A stretch of DNA of 8,917 nucleotides from Paludibacteraceae bacterium (GCA_023227695.1 JALNVE010000122.1:1-8917), one strand, 5' to 3'; numbered from the stretch's first letter, positions 1-7,839 are shown. The notes: a model not told the origin generated them from the sequence alone. Program-made: numbers and translations.

Positions 1-3000
1 GCACGAGGACAAAAGCGGAAATCTATGGGTCGGAACCAATAACGGTCTGTCAAAATACGACAAAGTCATAGACCAGTTCGACAACTACCACAACTTCTTC
101 AACAGCGTCAATGTCTACGACATAAAGGATGCAGGAAATAATAAATTGTGGATTGCCTCCAATACAGGTCTCTACCTGTTTGACCCTGTTGCGAAAAAAA
201 TCGACAAACACTACGCTAACGAAAGCGAAAATCCGAAATGGATTGTGCCATGCTCATTTATTTATGGCATAGAGGTCGACAAAAATCAACAGATATGGGT
301 TGCAACAAAAGACCAAGGACTTGTCAGAATCAACGCTAAGACAGACAAGTTTGAGGTGTTCAGACACAATTCGGGTAAAAACTCCATTGCCAGCGACAAC
401 CTAAGAACGTTGGCTATCGACAAGCAAGGAAATCTTTGGATTGGAACAACAGACAACGGTGTCTCCATTCTGAACACAAAAGAGATGACCTTCTCCACCA
501 AAAAAAATGAAATAGGAAACGATAACAGTTTAGGAAGCAATACGATAGCAGACATAATCTGCGACAAGAACGGAATTATTTGGGTTGCTTGCGAAAACGG
601 TTATCTGAACAAATACGACCCTGAAAAAGGATATTTCGTGCGTTACGTCAACCAGAAATACACGATGAGGGAGCCGTTTCCAATATCGGTCCAAACAATC
701 GCCGAAGACAACGTAGGAAACATCTGGGCTGGAACATTGGGCGACGGTATCTTCTGCCTAAACCAATTCACCAATCAATTCCGAACATTCAACTCTTTTG
801 AAGACGGCAAAACCAGCATCATGGCAAAGCGAATTCTTTCCTTTGCTGAGACTCAGGACGGTAACATCATGATCGGTTCTGACGGTAACGGCATTTGTCT
901 TTTCAACCCTCAGACTGAGAAGGTTACGTTCGTCAACCGAAACAGCGGTTTGCCAACCGATGCCATTACAAACATCCAGAAAATCAGCGACAAAGAGTAT
1001 TGGATCACCACATGGAAAGGCGGCGTCTCCATCTACAACTATTTGGACAAAAGAGTCATCTCCTATCCTGAATGCCCTATCAACAACAAAGAATTAGAAA
1101 ACAAAGAGATAAAATGCTTGCTCAAAGACAATGACAATCTTTGGGTTGCAACCAATGGTTCTGGTATTTATCTATACAAAAATCTTAGTAGCAAAGTCCA
1201 ATTTTACAAAGGAAAAGATAAAGGTGCTCCTTTCGATTTGAGTGTACCTAAATGGTGTAACTCTTTGCACAAAGACAGCAAAGGTAGAATCTGGATGACC
1301 TCCTACTTCCACCTCTATATGTATGACGGCAAAAAGCTTCATACCTACGGTTACGAGAACGGTAATTCGAAATCCATCAGCAGTGACCAGACTTTCTCTT
1401 TGATGGAAGACAGTAAGAACAACATCTGGATCATCACCAACCGAGGACTTGTAAAGTACGAAGAAGACGACTCTTTCGTCAACTACTCAGAGAAATACGG
1501 ACTGCCGAAAGATGTGAGAAGCGTGGTCGAAGATGACAACAAGAACCTTTGGATCAGTACAGTCATTGGATTGACGCGCTTCAATCCCTCAACAAAAAAA
1601 GTAACCAACTTCTCGAAAGACGAAGGTTTGGGTGAAAACGACTACTCCTTCAATGCCGGATTCAAAACGAAATCAGGAAAAATTTTATTTGGAGGAATCT
1701 ATGGATTCGTCATGTTCGACCCAGACAGTCTGATGTCGTCTCCTTACGTGCCACGCGTAGTGATAGAGAACCTCTACATGGACTATGAACTACAGGAGAT
1801 GAAAGACAGCACAAGCGTTCTAAAGAAGTCTATCGAGACTACAGACACGCTCTATCTCGACTATAGTAACGCCGTCATTTCGTTCGATTTTGCAGGACTA
1901 GACTTCTCTAACCCGAAAGCTCTCTTGTATTCCTATCAGCTGAAAGGCTTGAACGACAACTGGATTTCTCTCGGAAAAGACCGCAGAATCACGCTATCCA
2001 ACCTTTCGCCTGGAACCTACGTACTGCTTATCAAAGCAACCAAGCCCGACGGTGTTTATGGAACAAATGGCGATGGCCTGATCATCAAAGTCAGACCACC
2101 TTGGTGGATGACGTGGTGGTTCTATCTAGGCATTGGCATAATTGGCGTTATCGGCATCTTCATTCTGTTCAAATACAGAGTCAGACAGATTCAGAAACGT
2201 AACCGCAAGTTGGAAGCAACCGTAGAAATGCGAACCTCCGAGTTGACCGAGAAGAACAAAGAGCTGAGCGAACTCAATAATACCAAGGACAAATTCTTCT
2301 CCATCATCGCGCACGACTTGCGTAACCCTATCAACGTACTGATGGGCGTTGCCGAACTTCTCATTGAGCGTTTCGATACTCTGAAAGAGGAGAATAAGAA
2401 GGACTATATCAGCCGTATATTTGACTCGTCAAAGAACATACATGCATTGCTCGAGCAGTTGCTCAACTGGGCAACCTCCCAGTCACACACGCTCCACTTC
2501 GATTGGCAGGATACCGACATCAACCGTATTCTATCAGAGGCCATTACTTTGGAGAATGAGATGGCATTCAAGAAAAACATCGTGATAGAGACCGATTTAA
2601 AGGCCAACAGGACCGTGCACCATGTTGACCCGTTGATGATAAGCACCGTGATGCGAAACTTGATCTCAAACGCCATAAAGTTCACTTACGAGAATGGCAC
2701 CATCAAGATATCAACCGAAGAGAAAGACAACCACATTCTGATTGCCATTTCCGATAACGGAATAGGTATGTCGGCAGAGCAGTTGGAGAAACTTTTCTCC
2801 ATCAAGAGAGGTCAAAGCCGATTGGGAACCAACAACGAAAAAGGAACCGGTTTGGGACTTGTCATTTGCAAGGATTTCATTGAGAAAAACAACGGAACTC
2901 TAACGGTTGAAAGTGAACCGGGAAAGGGTTCTACCTTCTTCTGTTCATTCCCAGCCGGAGACGTCATCCTCACCGACAATACGAAGGATCAAACATGCGA

Positions 3001-3859
3001 AGTAGATAATATAGATATTGAAAAACATAACTTCGCAACAGATATTGAAGAGGCAAACGGAGCAGAAAAGCCTATTTTACTGATAGTTGAGGACAACCAA
3101 GACATAGCGCAATATGTCAACGACATTTTCTCGCCAAATTTTGATGTCAAGATAGCAGAAAACGGAAAAATTGGTTGGCAGAAGTGCAAAGAACAGATTC
3201 CGGACATCATCATCAGCGACGTAACCATGCCTGAAATGGACGGCGAAGAGTTGTGCCGTTTGGTGAAGACCGATGCTCTCACAAACCACATTCCGCTCAT
3301 CCTTCTGACGGCAAGAAATCTTCCTCAGCAGCAGATTACAGGTCTGCAGAAAGGTGCTGACGACTACATCACCAAACCTTTCAATAAACAGGTTTTGCAG
3401 GAAAGAGTCAGAACACTTTTGAAGAACAGAGCACTCTATAAAGACTACATCAAACGTCAGATGATCTGCGAACCAGACTTGCAGATGCCGACTGCTCCGA
3501 GCGACAAGTTCCTAGAGGATGTTGTCTCCATTATCGAGAAGAACCTCTCCGACCCTCAGCTCTCCGTTGAGTTCATAGCTCAAGAGATTGGCGTGAGCCG
3601 TGTACAGCTTTACAGAAAGTTCAAGGCGCTTACTGGTCAGAGTCCGATTGACATGATAAAAGACATCAAGCTAAAGAAGGCTGCTTCGCTGCTTAAGACG
3701 GGCGAATGGAAGATTGCCGATGCCGCATTCGAGTCAGGCTTCTCCGACCCTCTATACTTCAGCAAATGCTTCCAGAAAGAGTTTGAAATGACCCCAAGCC
3801 AGTACATCAAAGAGAATGCTCCTGACAAGGGTAAAAACGTGGAGGAAAAGGAGGAATAA
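1..3859 (+). CDS. Hybrid two-component system sensor kinase/response regulator (HTCS), 5' end cut by the window
   Basis: One-protein signalling system: a periplasmic sensor controls a cytoplasmic kinase, receiver and DNA-binding domain. The frame is open from base 2; the first possible start inside the window (TTG at 146) lies within a propeller repeat, so the true start is upstream. Residues here count from base 2 (1285 visible). About 13 two-component propeller repeats (such as NLWVGTNNGL, NLWIGTTDNG) fill residues 7-580, then a Y_Y_Y domain (~620-699), one membrane helix (~702-724), a charged coiled linker, the kinase H-box AHDLRNP with His771, the N-box near 884, G-boxes DNGIGM (918) and GTGLGL (948), a receiver (1024-1140) with phospho-acceptor Asp1073 and Lys1125, and an AraC-type helix-turn-helix (1170-1273). 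In Bacteroidetes this family usually senses a glycan breakdown product and activates an adjacent polysaccharide-utilisation locus. No such genes lie to its right, so any target would be to the left or unlinked. Only the signal peptide and one or two repeats are probably missing. Confidence 0.96.
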   Translation, partial: HEDKSGNLWVGTNNGLSKYDKVIDQFDNYHNFFNSVNVYDIKDAGNNKLWIASNTGLYLFDPVAKKIDKHYANESENPKWIVPCSFIYGIEVDKNQQIWVATKDQGLVRINAKTDKFEVFRHNSGKNSIASDNLRTLAIDKQGNLWIGTTDNGVSILNTKEMTFSTKKNEIGNDNSLGSNTIADIICDKNGIIWVACENGYLNKYDPEKGYFVRYVNQKYTMREPFPISVQTIAEDNVGNIWAGTLGDGIFCLNQFTNQFRTFNSFEDGKTSIMAKRILSFAETQDGNIMIGSDGNGICLFNPQTEKVTFVNRNSGLPTDAITNIQKISDKEYWITTWKGGVSIYNYLDKRVISYPECPINNKELENKEIKCLLKDNDNLWVATNGSGIYLYKNLSSKVQFYKGKDKGAPFDLSVPKWCNSLHKDSKGRIWMTSYFHLYMYDGKKLHTYGYENGNSKSISSDQTFSLMEDSKNNIWIITNRGLVKYEEDDSFVNYSEKYGLPKDVRSVVEDDNKNLWISTVIGLTRFNPSTKKVTNFSKDEGLGENDYSFNAGFKTKSGKILFGGIYGFVMFDPDSLMSSPYVPRVVIENLYMDYELQEMKDSTSVLKKSIETTDTLYLDYSNAVISFDFAGLDFSNPKALLYSYQLKGLNDNWISLGKDRRITLSNLSPGTYVLLIKATKPDGVYGTNGDGLIIKVRPPWWMTWWFYLGIGIIGVIGIFILFKYRVRQIQKRNRKLEATVEMRTSELTEKNKELSELNNTKDKFFSIIAHDLRNPINVLMGVAELLIERFDTLKEENKKDYISRIFDSSKNIHALLEQLLNWATSQSHTLHFDWQDTDINRILSEAITLENEMAFKKNIVIETDLKANRTVHHVDPLMISTVMRNLISNAIKFTYENGTIKISTEEKDNHILIAISDNGIGMSAEQLEKLFSIKRGQSRLGTNNEKGTGLGLVICKDFIEKNNGTLTVESEPGKGSTFFCSFPAGDVILTDNTKDQTCEVDNIDIEKHNFATDIEEANGAEKPILLIVEDNQDIAQYVNDIFSPNFDVKIAENGKIGWQKCKEQIPDIIISDVTMPEMDGEELCRLVKTDALTNHIPLILLTARNLPQQQITGLQKGADDYITKPFNKQVLQERVRTLLKNRALYKDYIKRQMICEPDLQMPTAPSDKFLEDVVSIIEKNLSDPQLSVEFIAQEIGVSRVQLYRKFKALTGQSPIDMIKDIKLKKAASLLKTGEWKIADAAFESGFSDPLYFSKCFQKEFEMTPSQYIKENAPDKGKNVEEKEE

Positions 3860-4167
3860 AGGGGAAATTTACTGAAAGTTATAAAAGCGTTCAGTAATTG
3901 TGCTACGTTTCGCACGGTCACCTTTCCTATTGAAAGCTAGGGTGTTCAAAATTTGATTCAAAATTTCGCTCAAAAACAAGGTTATTTAACCGGATAATGC
4001 TGAGCAACCGATTAGCCGCGGGTTACCAGTGGAATGAAAAGGCGATATTTGTAGTGCCAAATAGTTACTACATAGATAGAATAAATGTCAAAGTTTGAAT
4101 AAAAATAGGACATCACAACAGAAACCTTTATCATTGCACCACGAAACCCAAAACTAAATGGATTGAT
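3860..4167. other. Gene-free gap between the HTCS and the arginase-like gene
   Basis: No ORF, tRNA or consensus promoter was recognised in these 308 bp. Short dyads are present: TACTGAA (3870-3876) pairs with TTCAGTA (3890-3896), extendable to about 10 bp with one bulge, and TGTAGT pairs with ACTACA near 4050-4072. A direct repeat TTCAAAATTT occurs twice around 3945-3965. The first dyad is 10 bp after the HTCS stop and might mark its transcript end, but it is AT-rich and has no T-run after it. Confidence 0.5.
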
Positions 4168-4926
4168 ATGAAAAGAAACGCTATTTTAAACTTCACCGAT
4201 GTCTATCGATACGAGACATTTTACCAACATCGACATTTCAATTGGATAGACTGTCAGGACATTAAAGGTTCTGATTGTTTCTGCGACAGCGATGCCGCCC
4301 GAGAGATTGAACAACACATTGCAGACTTTTCGCCTCACGGCGTTCACTTTATAGATTCAGGTAACTATCATTATATCAGTAAATTTTGGACAGACAAGAT
4401 CAATTATCCTTTCGTACTCGTTGTTGTAGACCATCATCCAGACATGCAGCCTTCGATTTTCGAAGGTCTCCTCACTTGCGGCAGCTGGGTTAAAGATGCA
4501 TTGGATACAAACCCTATGCTTAAAAAAGTAATTCTCATAGGTGCTGACGAAAAACTATCAGAGGCCGTCAGCAAACAATACGGCGACCGATTGAAGATCT
4601 ACGCTGAGTCGACTTTAGATCACAAAGAGACTTGGAACAGATTCGCCTCGGCTCATGTCAATCTGCCCATCTACATCTCGGTCGACAAAGACGTGCTGAG
4701 CACGCAAGACGAGCATACCAACTGGGACCAAGGCAAACTACGCCTCTCCGAGCTGAAAAAGCTGCTCTCCATCATACTGAACAAACACGAGATTATCGGC
4801 ATGGACATCTGCGGCGCCTGCCCAATGACCATCAACCAAATGGTGCAACAGCAAGACATCCTGATAGACGACAAAGTAAACCAAGAACTGCTGAAGGTGT
4901 TTCATAAACGCCATGAGGCTGCATAG
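4168..4926 (+). CDS. Arginase/ureohydrolase-fold protein, substrate unknown
   Basis: 252 residues, cytoplasmic (no signal peptide or membrane segment). The ureohydrolase metal centre is recognisable in order: GNYHY (His68; GGxH in the family), DHHPD (Asp88, His90, Asp92; DAHxD in the family) and SVDKD (Asp173, Asp175; SxDxD in the family). All six ligands of a two-metal (usually Mn) site are therefore present, which suggests a hydrolase. The protein is shorter than typical arginases (about 300) and departs from them: the DP after the third motif is absent, and the segment GMDICGACP has Gly216 where arginases have the Glu that binds the guanidinium group. Calling it an arginase or agmatinase by name would be unsafe. 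Start chosen at ATG 4168; an ATG ten bases earlier (4158) is followed at once by GAT TGA. No Shine-Dalgarno is visible, which is normal for the phylum. It stands alone between the HTCS and the convergent yjbQ. Confidence 0.85.
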   Translation: MKRNAILNFTDVYRYETFYQHRHFNWIDCQDIKGSDCFCDSDAAREIEQHIADFSPHGVHFIDSGNYHYISKFWTDKINYPFVLVVVDHHPDMQPSIFEGLLTCGSWVKDALDTNPMLKKVILIGADEKLSEAVSKQYGDRLKIYAESTLDHKETWNRFASAHVNLPIYISVDKDVLSTQDEHTNWDQGKLRLSELKKLLSIILNKHEIIGMDICGACPMTINQMVQQQDILIDDKVNQELLKVFHKRHEAA

Positions 4927-4987
4927 GCTTCTAAGCCCCCCTAATCGAATCAATTGATCGAATTGGAAGATTGGTATTCAACCAATC
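4926..4987. terminator. Dyad-rich convergent intergenic region, possible bidirectional terminator
   Basis: Between two convergent stops lie three dyads: GGCTT/AAGCC (4926-4937, starting on the last base of the arginase-like stop), the palindrome ATCAATTGAT (4949-4958), and GATTGGT (4969-4975) pairing with ACCAATC (4981-4987) across a 5-base loop, the last two bases overlapping the yjbQ stop. None is followed by a long T-run, so intrinsic termination is plausible but not proven. Confidence 0.35.
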
Positions 4988-5396
4988 ACTCAATTATCGT
5001 AGCCACTACGTGGCGCTCTGTAGGATGATAGCGAAACTCGCAAAGGTAGATGCCTTGCCAGATACCTAGATTAAGATGATGGTTTGTAATCGGAATGGTG
5101 ATGCTATTGCCCACAATCGTCGTTTTAGCATGCGATGGCATGTCGTCAGGGCCTTCCAACGTGTGTTTGTAATACTCTTCCCGCTCCTTTACCATATGAT
5201 TGAAAATCGCCTCCAAATCCTTTCTCACAGACGGATCGGCATTCTCGTTGATAGAAAACGCAGCCGATGTATGCTTGATAAACAGATGAAGCAATCCTGC
5301 TGCTGGCAACGAAGGCAACTTCTCCAATACCTCATCAGTTATAAGATGAAAACCTCTTTTATGAGGCTCCAATGAAAATTCTTTTTGAGTAACCAT
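4986..5396 (-). CDS. yjbQ: YjbQ/UPF0047 family protein
   Basis: 136 residues, the usual length for this widespread single-domain cytoplasmic family. Diagnostic segments are HTSAAFSINENADP (residues 42-55), with the conserved His and the acidic NE..DP, then EGPDDMPSHAKTTIVG (81-96), and the family signature around LGIWQGIYLCEFR (110-122), followed by Arg128. E. coli YjbQ has been reported to have thiamin-phosphate-synthase side activity; the physiological role of the family is not settled, so the product is best named by family. ATG at 5394-5396 is preceded by a good Bacteroidales promoter and no Shine-Dalgarno. Although on the same strand as groEL, it is separated from it by a strong terminator and is probably transcribed alone. 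TGA stop at 4986-4988. Confidence 0.93.
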   Translation of the reverse strand: MVTQKEFSLEPHKRGFHLITDEVLEKLPSLPAAGLLHLFIKHTSAAFSINENADPSVRKDLEAIFNHMVKEREEYYKHTLEGPDDMPSHAKTTIVGNSITIPITNHHLNLGIWQGIYLCEFRYHPTERHVVATIIE

Positions 5397-5411
5397 AATC
5401 AGTGTTTTTCA

Positions 5412-5446
5412 CAAAAATAGAGGTTATTTTGGTTTTTGCGGACAAA
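5412..5446 (-). promoter_or_regulatory. Bacteroidales-type promoter for yjbQ
   Basis: Read on the minus strand, a -7 box TATTTTTG (5412-5419, exact match to TAnnTTTG) follows a -33 TTTG (5443-5446) after 23 bp, at the upper end of the accepted spacing. The -7 box ends 15 bp before the yjbQ ATG, so the leader would be only about 10 nt. This is the best consensus promoter in the window. Confidence 0.65.
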
Positions 5447-5500
5447 GACCGACAAAAACTAATTAGCCCAATTGGTTCAATTACTGCTGCACAGGGGCAT

Positions 5501-5537
5501 AAAAAAAGGAGGCTATGCAAATGCACAGCCCCCTTTT
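5501..5537 (-). terminator. Rho-independent terminator of groES-groEL
   Basis: On the minus strand, AGGGGGCTGTGC and GCATAGCCTCCT form a stem with only two G-U wobbles and a 4-base loop, extended by A-U pairs to about 15 bp and followed by a run of seven T (complement of 5501-5507). It lies 35-75 bp past the groEL end. Its outer A/T pairs make it nearly symmetric, so it may also stop plus-strand transcription. Confidence 0.9.
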
Positions 5538-5576
5538 CCCCTTTATGTAGAAAAAAATTGAAATTCGGGAATTACA

Positions 5577-7208
5577 TCATTCCACCCATTCCGCCGCCCA
5601 TTGGGGCATTGCAGGAGCAGCTGGTTTGTCTTCCTTCTTCTCTGCTATGATGCACTCTGTTGTCAACATCATACCAGCGATTGAAGCTGCATTTTCCAAT
5701 GCAACACGGGTAACTTTTGCAGGGTCAATAACACCAGCAGCAAAGAAGTTTTCAAACTTATCTGTACGTGCGTTATAACCAAAGTCTGCCTTACCTTCCT
5801 TCACCTTCTGAACGTAAACAGCGCCCTCTTTACCTGCGTTAGCAACAATCTGACGCATAGGCTCCTCGATAGCACGTTTAACAATCTCTATACCTGTAGT
5901 CTCGTCCTCGTTTTCACCCTTCAAATCTTTCAATGCATCAATAGCACGGATGTATGCAACACCACCACCAGGAACAATACCTTCTTCAATAGCAGCACGA
6001 GTTGCGCTCAATGCATCATCAACACGGTCTTTCTTCTCTTTCATCTCAACCTCTGAAGGGGCTCCGACGTAAAGAACTGCAACACCACCGGCCAATTTAG
6101 CCAAACGCTCCTGCAATTTCTCACGGTCGTAGTCAGACTTCGTAGCTGCGATCTGTGCACGGATCTGAGCAACACGGTCAGCGATATCCTCTTTCTTTCC
6201 AGAACCGTTTACGATAGTTGTGTTGTCCTTATTGATTGTAACCTTATCAGCAGAACCAAGAAGATCGATCGTTGCACTTTCCAACTTAATACCCTTCTCT
6301 TCAGAGATAACGACACCACCAGTCAAAACTGCGATATCCTGCAACATCTCTTTACGACGGTCTCCAAATCCTGGAGCCTTAACAGCAGCAATTTTCAAAG
6401 CTCCTCTCAAACGGTTAACAACCAATGTTGTAAGAGCCTCGCCATCGATATCCTCAGCAATGATTAACAAAGGACGACCAGTCTGAACGGTTGCTTCCAA
6501 GATTGGAAGAAAATCTTTCAAAGATGAAATCTTCTTATCGTGAATCAAGATGTAAGGATTATCAAACTCAACCTCCATCTTCTCTGTGTTAGTTACAAAA
6601 TAAGGAGAAAGGTAACCTCTGTCAAACTGCATACCTTCAACAACAGTAACTGTTGTATCCAATCCTTTAGCCTCTTCTACAGTGATTACACCCTCTTTCT
6701 TAACCTTTGCCATAGCATCGGCGATCAACTTACCAATCTCATGGTCATTGTTAGCAGAGATAGTAGCTACTTGCTCAATCTTGCTGTTATCATCGCCAAC
6801 CTCTTGAGCTTGAGCCTTGAGGCTTTCAACCACTTTAACAACGGCTTTGTCGATACCGCGTTTCAAATCCATTGGATTTGCACCAGCAGCAACATTCTTC
6901 AAACCTACAGAAACGATTGACTGAGCCAAAACAGTTGCAGTTGTTGTACCATCACCAGCATCATTACCAGTCTTAGAAGCAACTTCCTTAACCATCTGCG
7001 CACCCATATTCTCGTATGGATCAGACAATTCTATCTCTTTTGCTACACTCACACCGTCCTTAGTTACGTGAGGAGCACCGAATTTCTTTTCAAGAATTAC
7101 GTTACGTCCCTTAGGGCCTAGCGTTACTTTTACTGCATTTGCCAACTCGTCAACACCTTTCTTTAAAAGGTTACGAGCATCAATATCGAATTTAATCTCT
7201 TTTGCCAT
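5577..7208 (-). CDS. groEL: 60-kDa chaperonin GroEL, C-terminal tail frameshifted
   Basis: Subunit of the ATP-driven double-ring folding chamber that works with GroES in the cytoplasm. 543 residues as read. The family is unmistakable: VTLGPKGRNVILEK (28-41), the nucleotide-binding GDGTTT (85-90, with the ATPase-site Asp86), Asp397 in RVDDAL (equivalent to the catalytic Asp398 of E. coli), and the chaperonin signature AAIEEGIVPGGG (405-416). Start ATG at 7206-7208; the protein opens MAKEIKFD as in relatives. It is 50 bp after groES, so the two are co-transcribed. The end is wrong: after PAMP (535) the frame gives QWAAEWVE and stops at 5577, whereas the -1 frame reads MGGGMGGMM and stops at TAA 5572-5574. 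One extra base in the C-run at 5603-5606 would restore a 545-residue protein with the usual Gly-Gly-Met tail. Either a sequence error or a real one-base deletion; the chaperonin core is intact. Confidence 0.98.
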   Translation of the reverse strand: MAKEIKFDIDARNLLKKGVDELANAVKVTLGPKGRNVILEKKFGAPHVTKDGVSVAKEIELSDPYENMGAQMVKEVASKTGNDAGDGTTTATVLAQSIVSVGLKNVAAGANPMDLKRGIDKAVVKVVESLKAQAQEVGDDNSKIEQVATISANNDHEIGKLIADAMAKVKKEGVITVEEAKGLDTTVTVVEGMQFDRGYLSPYFVTNTEKMEVEFDNPYILIHDKKISSLKDFLPILEATVQTGRPLLIIAEDIDGEALTTLVVNRLRGALKIAAVKAPGFGDRRKEMLQDIAVLTGGVVISEEKGIKLESATIDLLGSADKVTINKDNTTIVNGSGKKEDIADRVAQIRAQIAATKSDYDREKLQERLAKLAGGVAVLYVGAPSEVEMKEKKDRVDDALSATRAAIEEGIVPGGGVAYIRAIDALKDLKGENEDETTGIEIVKRAIEEPMRQIVANAGKEGAVYVQKVKEGKADFGYNARTDKFENFFAAGVIDPAKVTRVALENAASIAGMMLTTECIIAEKKEDKPAAPAMPQWAAEWVE

Positions 7209-7237
7209 TTTAATCTTGATTTTTGTTGTTTTTAAAT

Positions 7238-7250
7238 TGTTTCAGAAACA
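7238..7250. repeat. 13-bp perfect palindrome in the groES-groEL spacer
   Basis: TGTTTC and GAAACA are separated by one base. In RNA this would be a small five-pair hairpin with a 3-base loop, 9 bp after the groES stop and 30 bp before groEL. It may be a processing or stability element, or a protein-binding site; chance cannot be ruled out. Confidence 0.4.
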
Positions 7251-7258
7251 CGAAGCTA

Positions 7259-7528
7259 TTAGATAATTGCTAAGATATCGCTCTGACGCATGATTAGGTA
7301 TTTTTCACCATCCAACTCAAGTTCAGTACCTGCGTATTTTCCGTAAAGAACAACATCACCTTTTTTTACAACCATCTCTTCATCCTTTGTTCCTTTTCCT
7401 ACGGCAAGAACTTCACCCTTCAATGGTTTTTCCTTTGCTGAATCTGGAATGATGATTCCACTTGCTGTTTTCTCCTCTGCAGCGGCTGGCTTAATAAGCA
7501 CTCTGTCTGCTAATGGTTTAATGTTCAT
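7259..7528 (-). CDS. groES: 10-kDa co-chaperonin GroES
   Basis: 89 residues, close to family length. GroES forms the seven-subunit lid of the GroEL chamber. Visible features are the N-terminal IKPLADRVLIKP (3-14), the mobile loop EEKTASGIIIPDSAKEKP (18-35) that contacts GroEL, GEVLAVGKG (38-46), KKGDVVLYGKYAGTE (55-69) and a hydrophobic end. It is the first gene of the groES-groEL operon. The ATG (7526-7528) is preceded directly by AAGGAA, a Shine-Dalgarno-like string that is too close for standard pairing. No consensus -7 box was found upstream. TAA stop at 7259-7261. Confidence 0.97.
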   Translation of the reverse strand: MNIKPLADRVLIKPAAAEEKTASGIIIPDSAKEKPLKGEVLAVGKGTKDEEMVVKKGDVVLYGKYAGTELELDGEKYLIMRQSDILAII

Positions 7529-7667
7529 TTCCTTAAAATTTATTTTTAGTTATAATATTTTTGTTTTAATTCAACACAGACTCTTCTTCATAATTTGTGC
7601 CAAACCCAAAACCACTCTTTTTTCTGCCATTTTTACACTAATACAGAGGGATTGCGTCCAGAAGGCT

Positions 7668-7717
7668 TGACATTTTGTCATGTATTTTACGAAAATTTCG
7701 GTTTATGTCTGACAAAA
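7668..7717. promoter_or_regulatory. Cluster of TGTCA/TGACA palindromes upstream of groES, possible operator
   Basis: TGACA-TTT-TGTCA is a perfect palindrome at 7668-7680. About 25 bp on, TGTC-T-GACA (7706-7714) repeats the half-site, and TTTTGTCA (7673-7680) is mirrored by TGACAAAA (7710-7717). Between them lies the palindrome CGAAAATTTCG (7690-7700). The cluster sits about 140-190 bp before the groES start. An operator for heat-shock control is an inference; the regulator is unknown. Confidence 0.35.
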
Positions 7718-7784
7718 AGAAACAATGGAGGTGTTTCCATTCCAAAAATCTAGGGGAATACGATTGGTATGAGATTAATTTCAG

Positions 7785-7839
7785 TTATAGCATTAAGTTA
7801 ATTAATTGATCACCGACCAGAAGGGGGCGCATGCTATAA
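7785..7839. repeat. 9-bp perfect inverted repeat with 37-base spacer
   Basis: TTATAGCAT (7785-7793) pairs with ATGCTATAA (7831-7839). The enclosed sequence is partly AT-rich and palindromic (TTAATTAA) and partly G-rich (around 7821-7830). It could close a structured RNA or be a regulator site; no promoter or terminator near it supports an RNA gene. Confidence 0.35.

Noticed and set aside
146..148. TTG as the start of the two-component gene
   Set aside because: The frame is open to base 2 and encodes another complete propeller repeat before it, so the gene starts outside the window.
4158..4166. Three-codon upstream ORF (ATG GAT TGA) just before the arginase-like start
   Set aside because: Too short to interpret, and such strings are expected by chance.
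5601..5610. Programmed ribosomal frameshift in groEL
   Set aside because: There is no X XXY YYZ slippery heptamer in the zero frame and no evident stimulatory structure; a one-base deletion or sequence error is simpler.
5402..5650. 82-codon plus-strand frame across the yjbQ promoter, terminator and groEL end
   Set aside because: Its composition follows the antisense of groEL and the terminator; it is a shadow frame.
7556..7563. TATTTTTG on the plus strand just upstream of groES, an exact -7 box
   Set aside because: It points away from groES, has no TTTG at the right distance upstream, and no gene follows for over 500 bp; likely chance in AT-rich DNA.
7590..7603. TTGGCAC on the minus strand upstream of groES, resembling the -24 half of a sigma-54 promoter
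   Set aside because: The -12 half should be TTGC after a short gap; the sequence there is ATGA, so the essential GC is missing.
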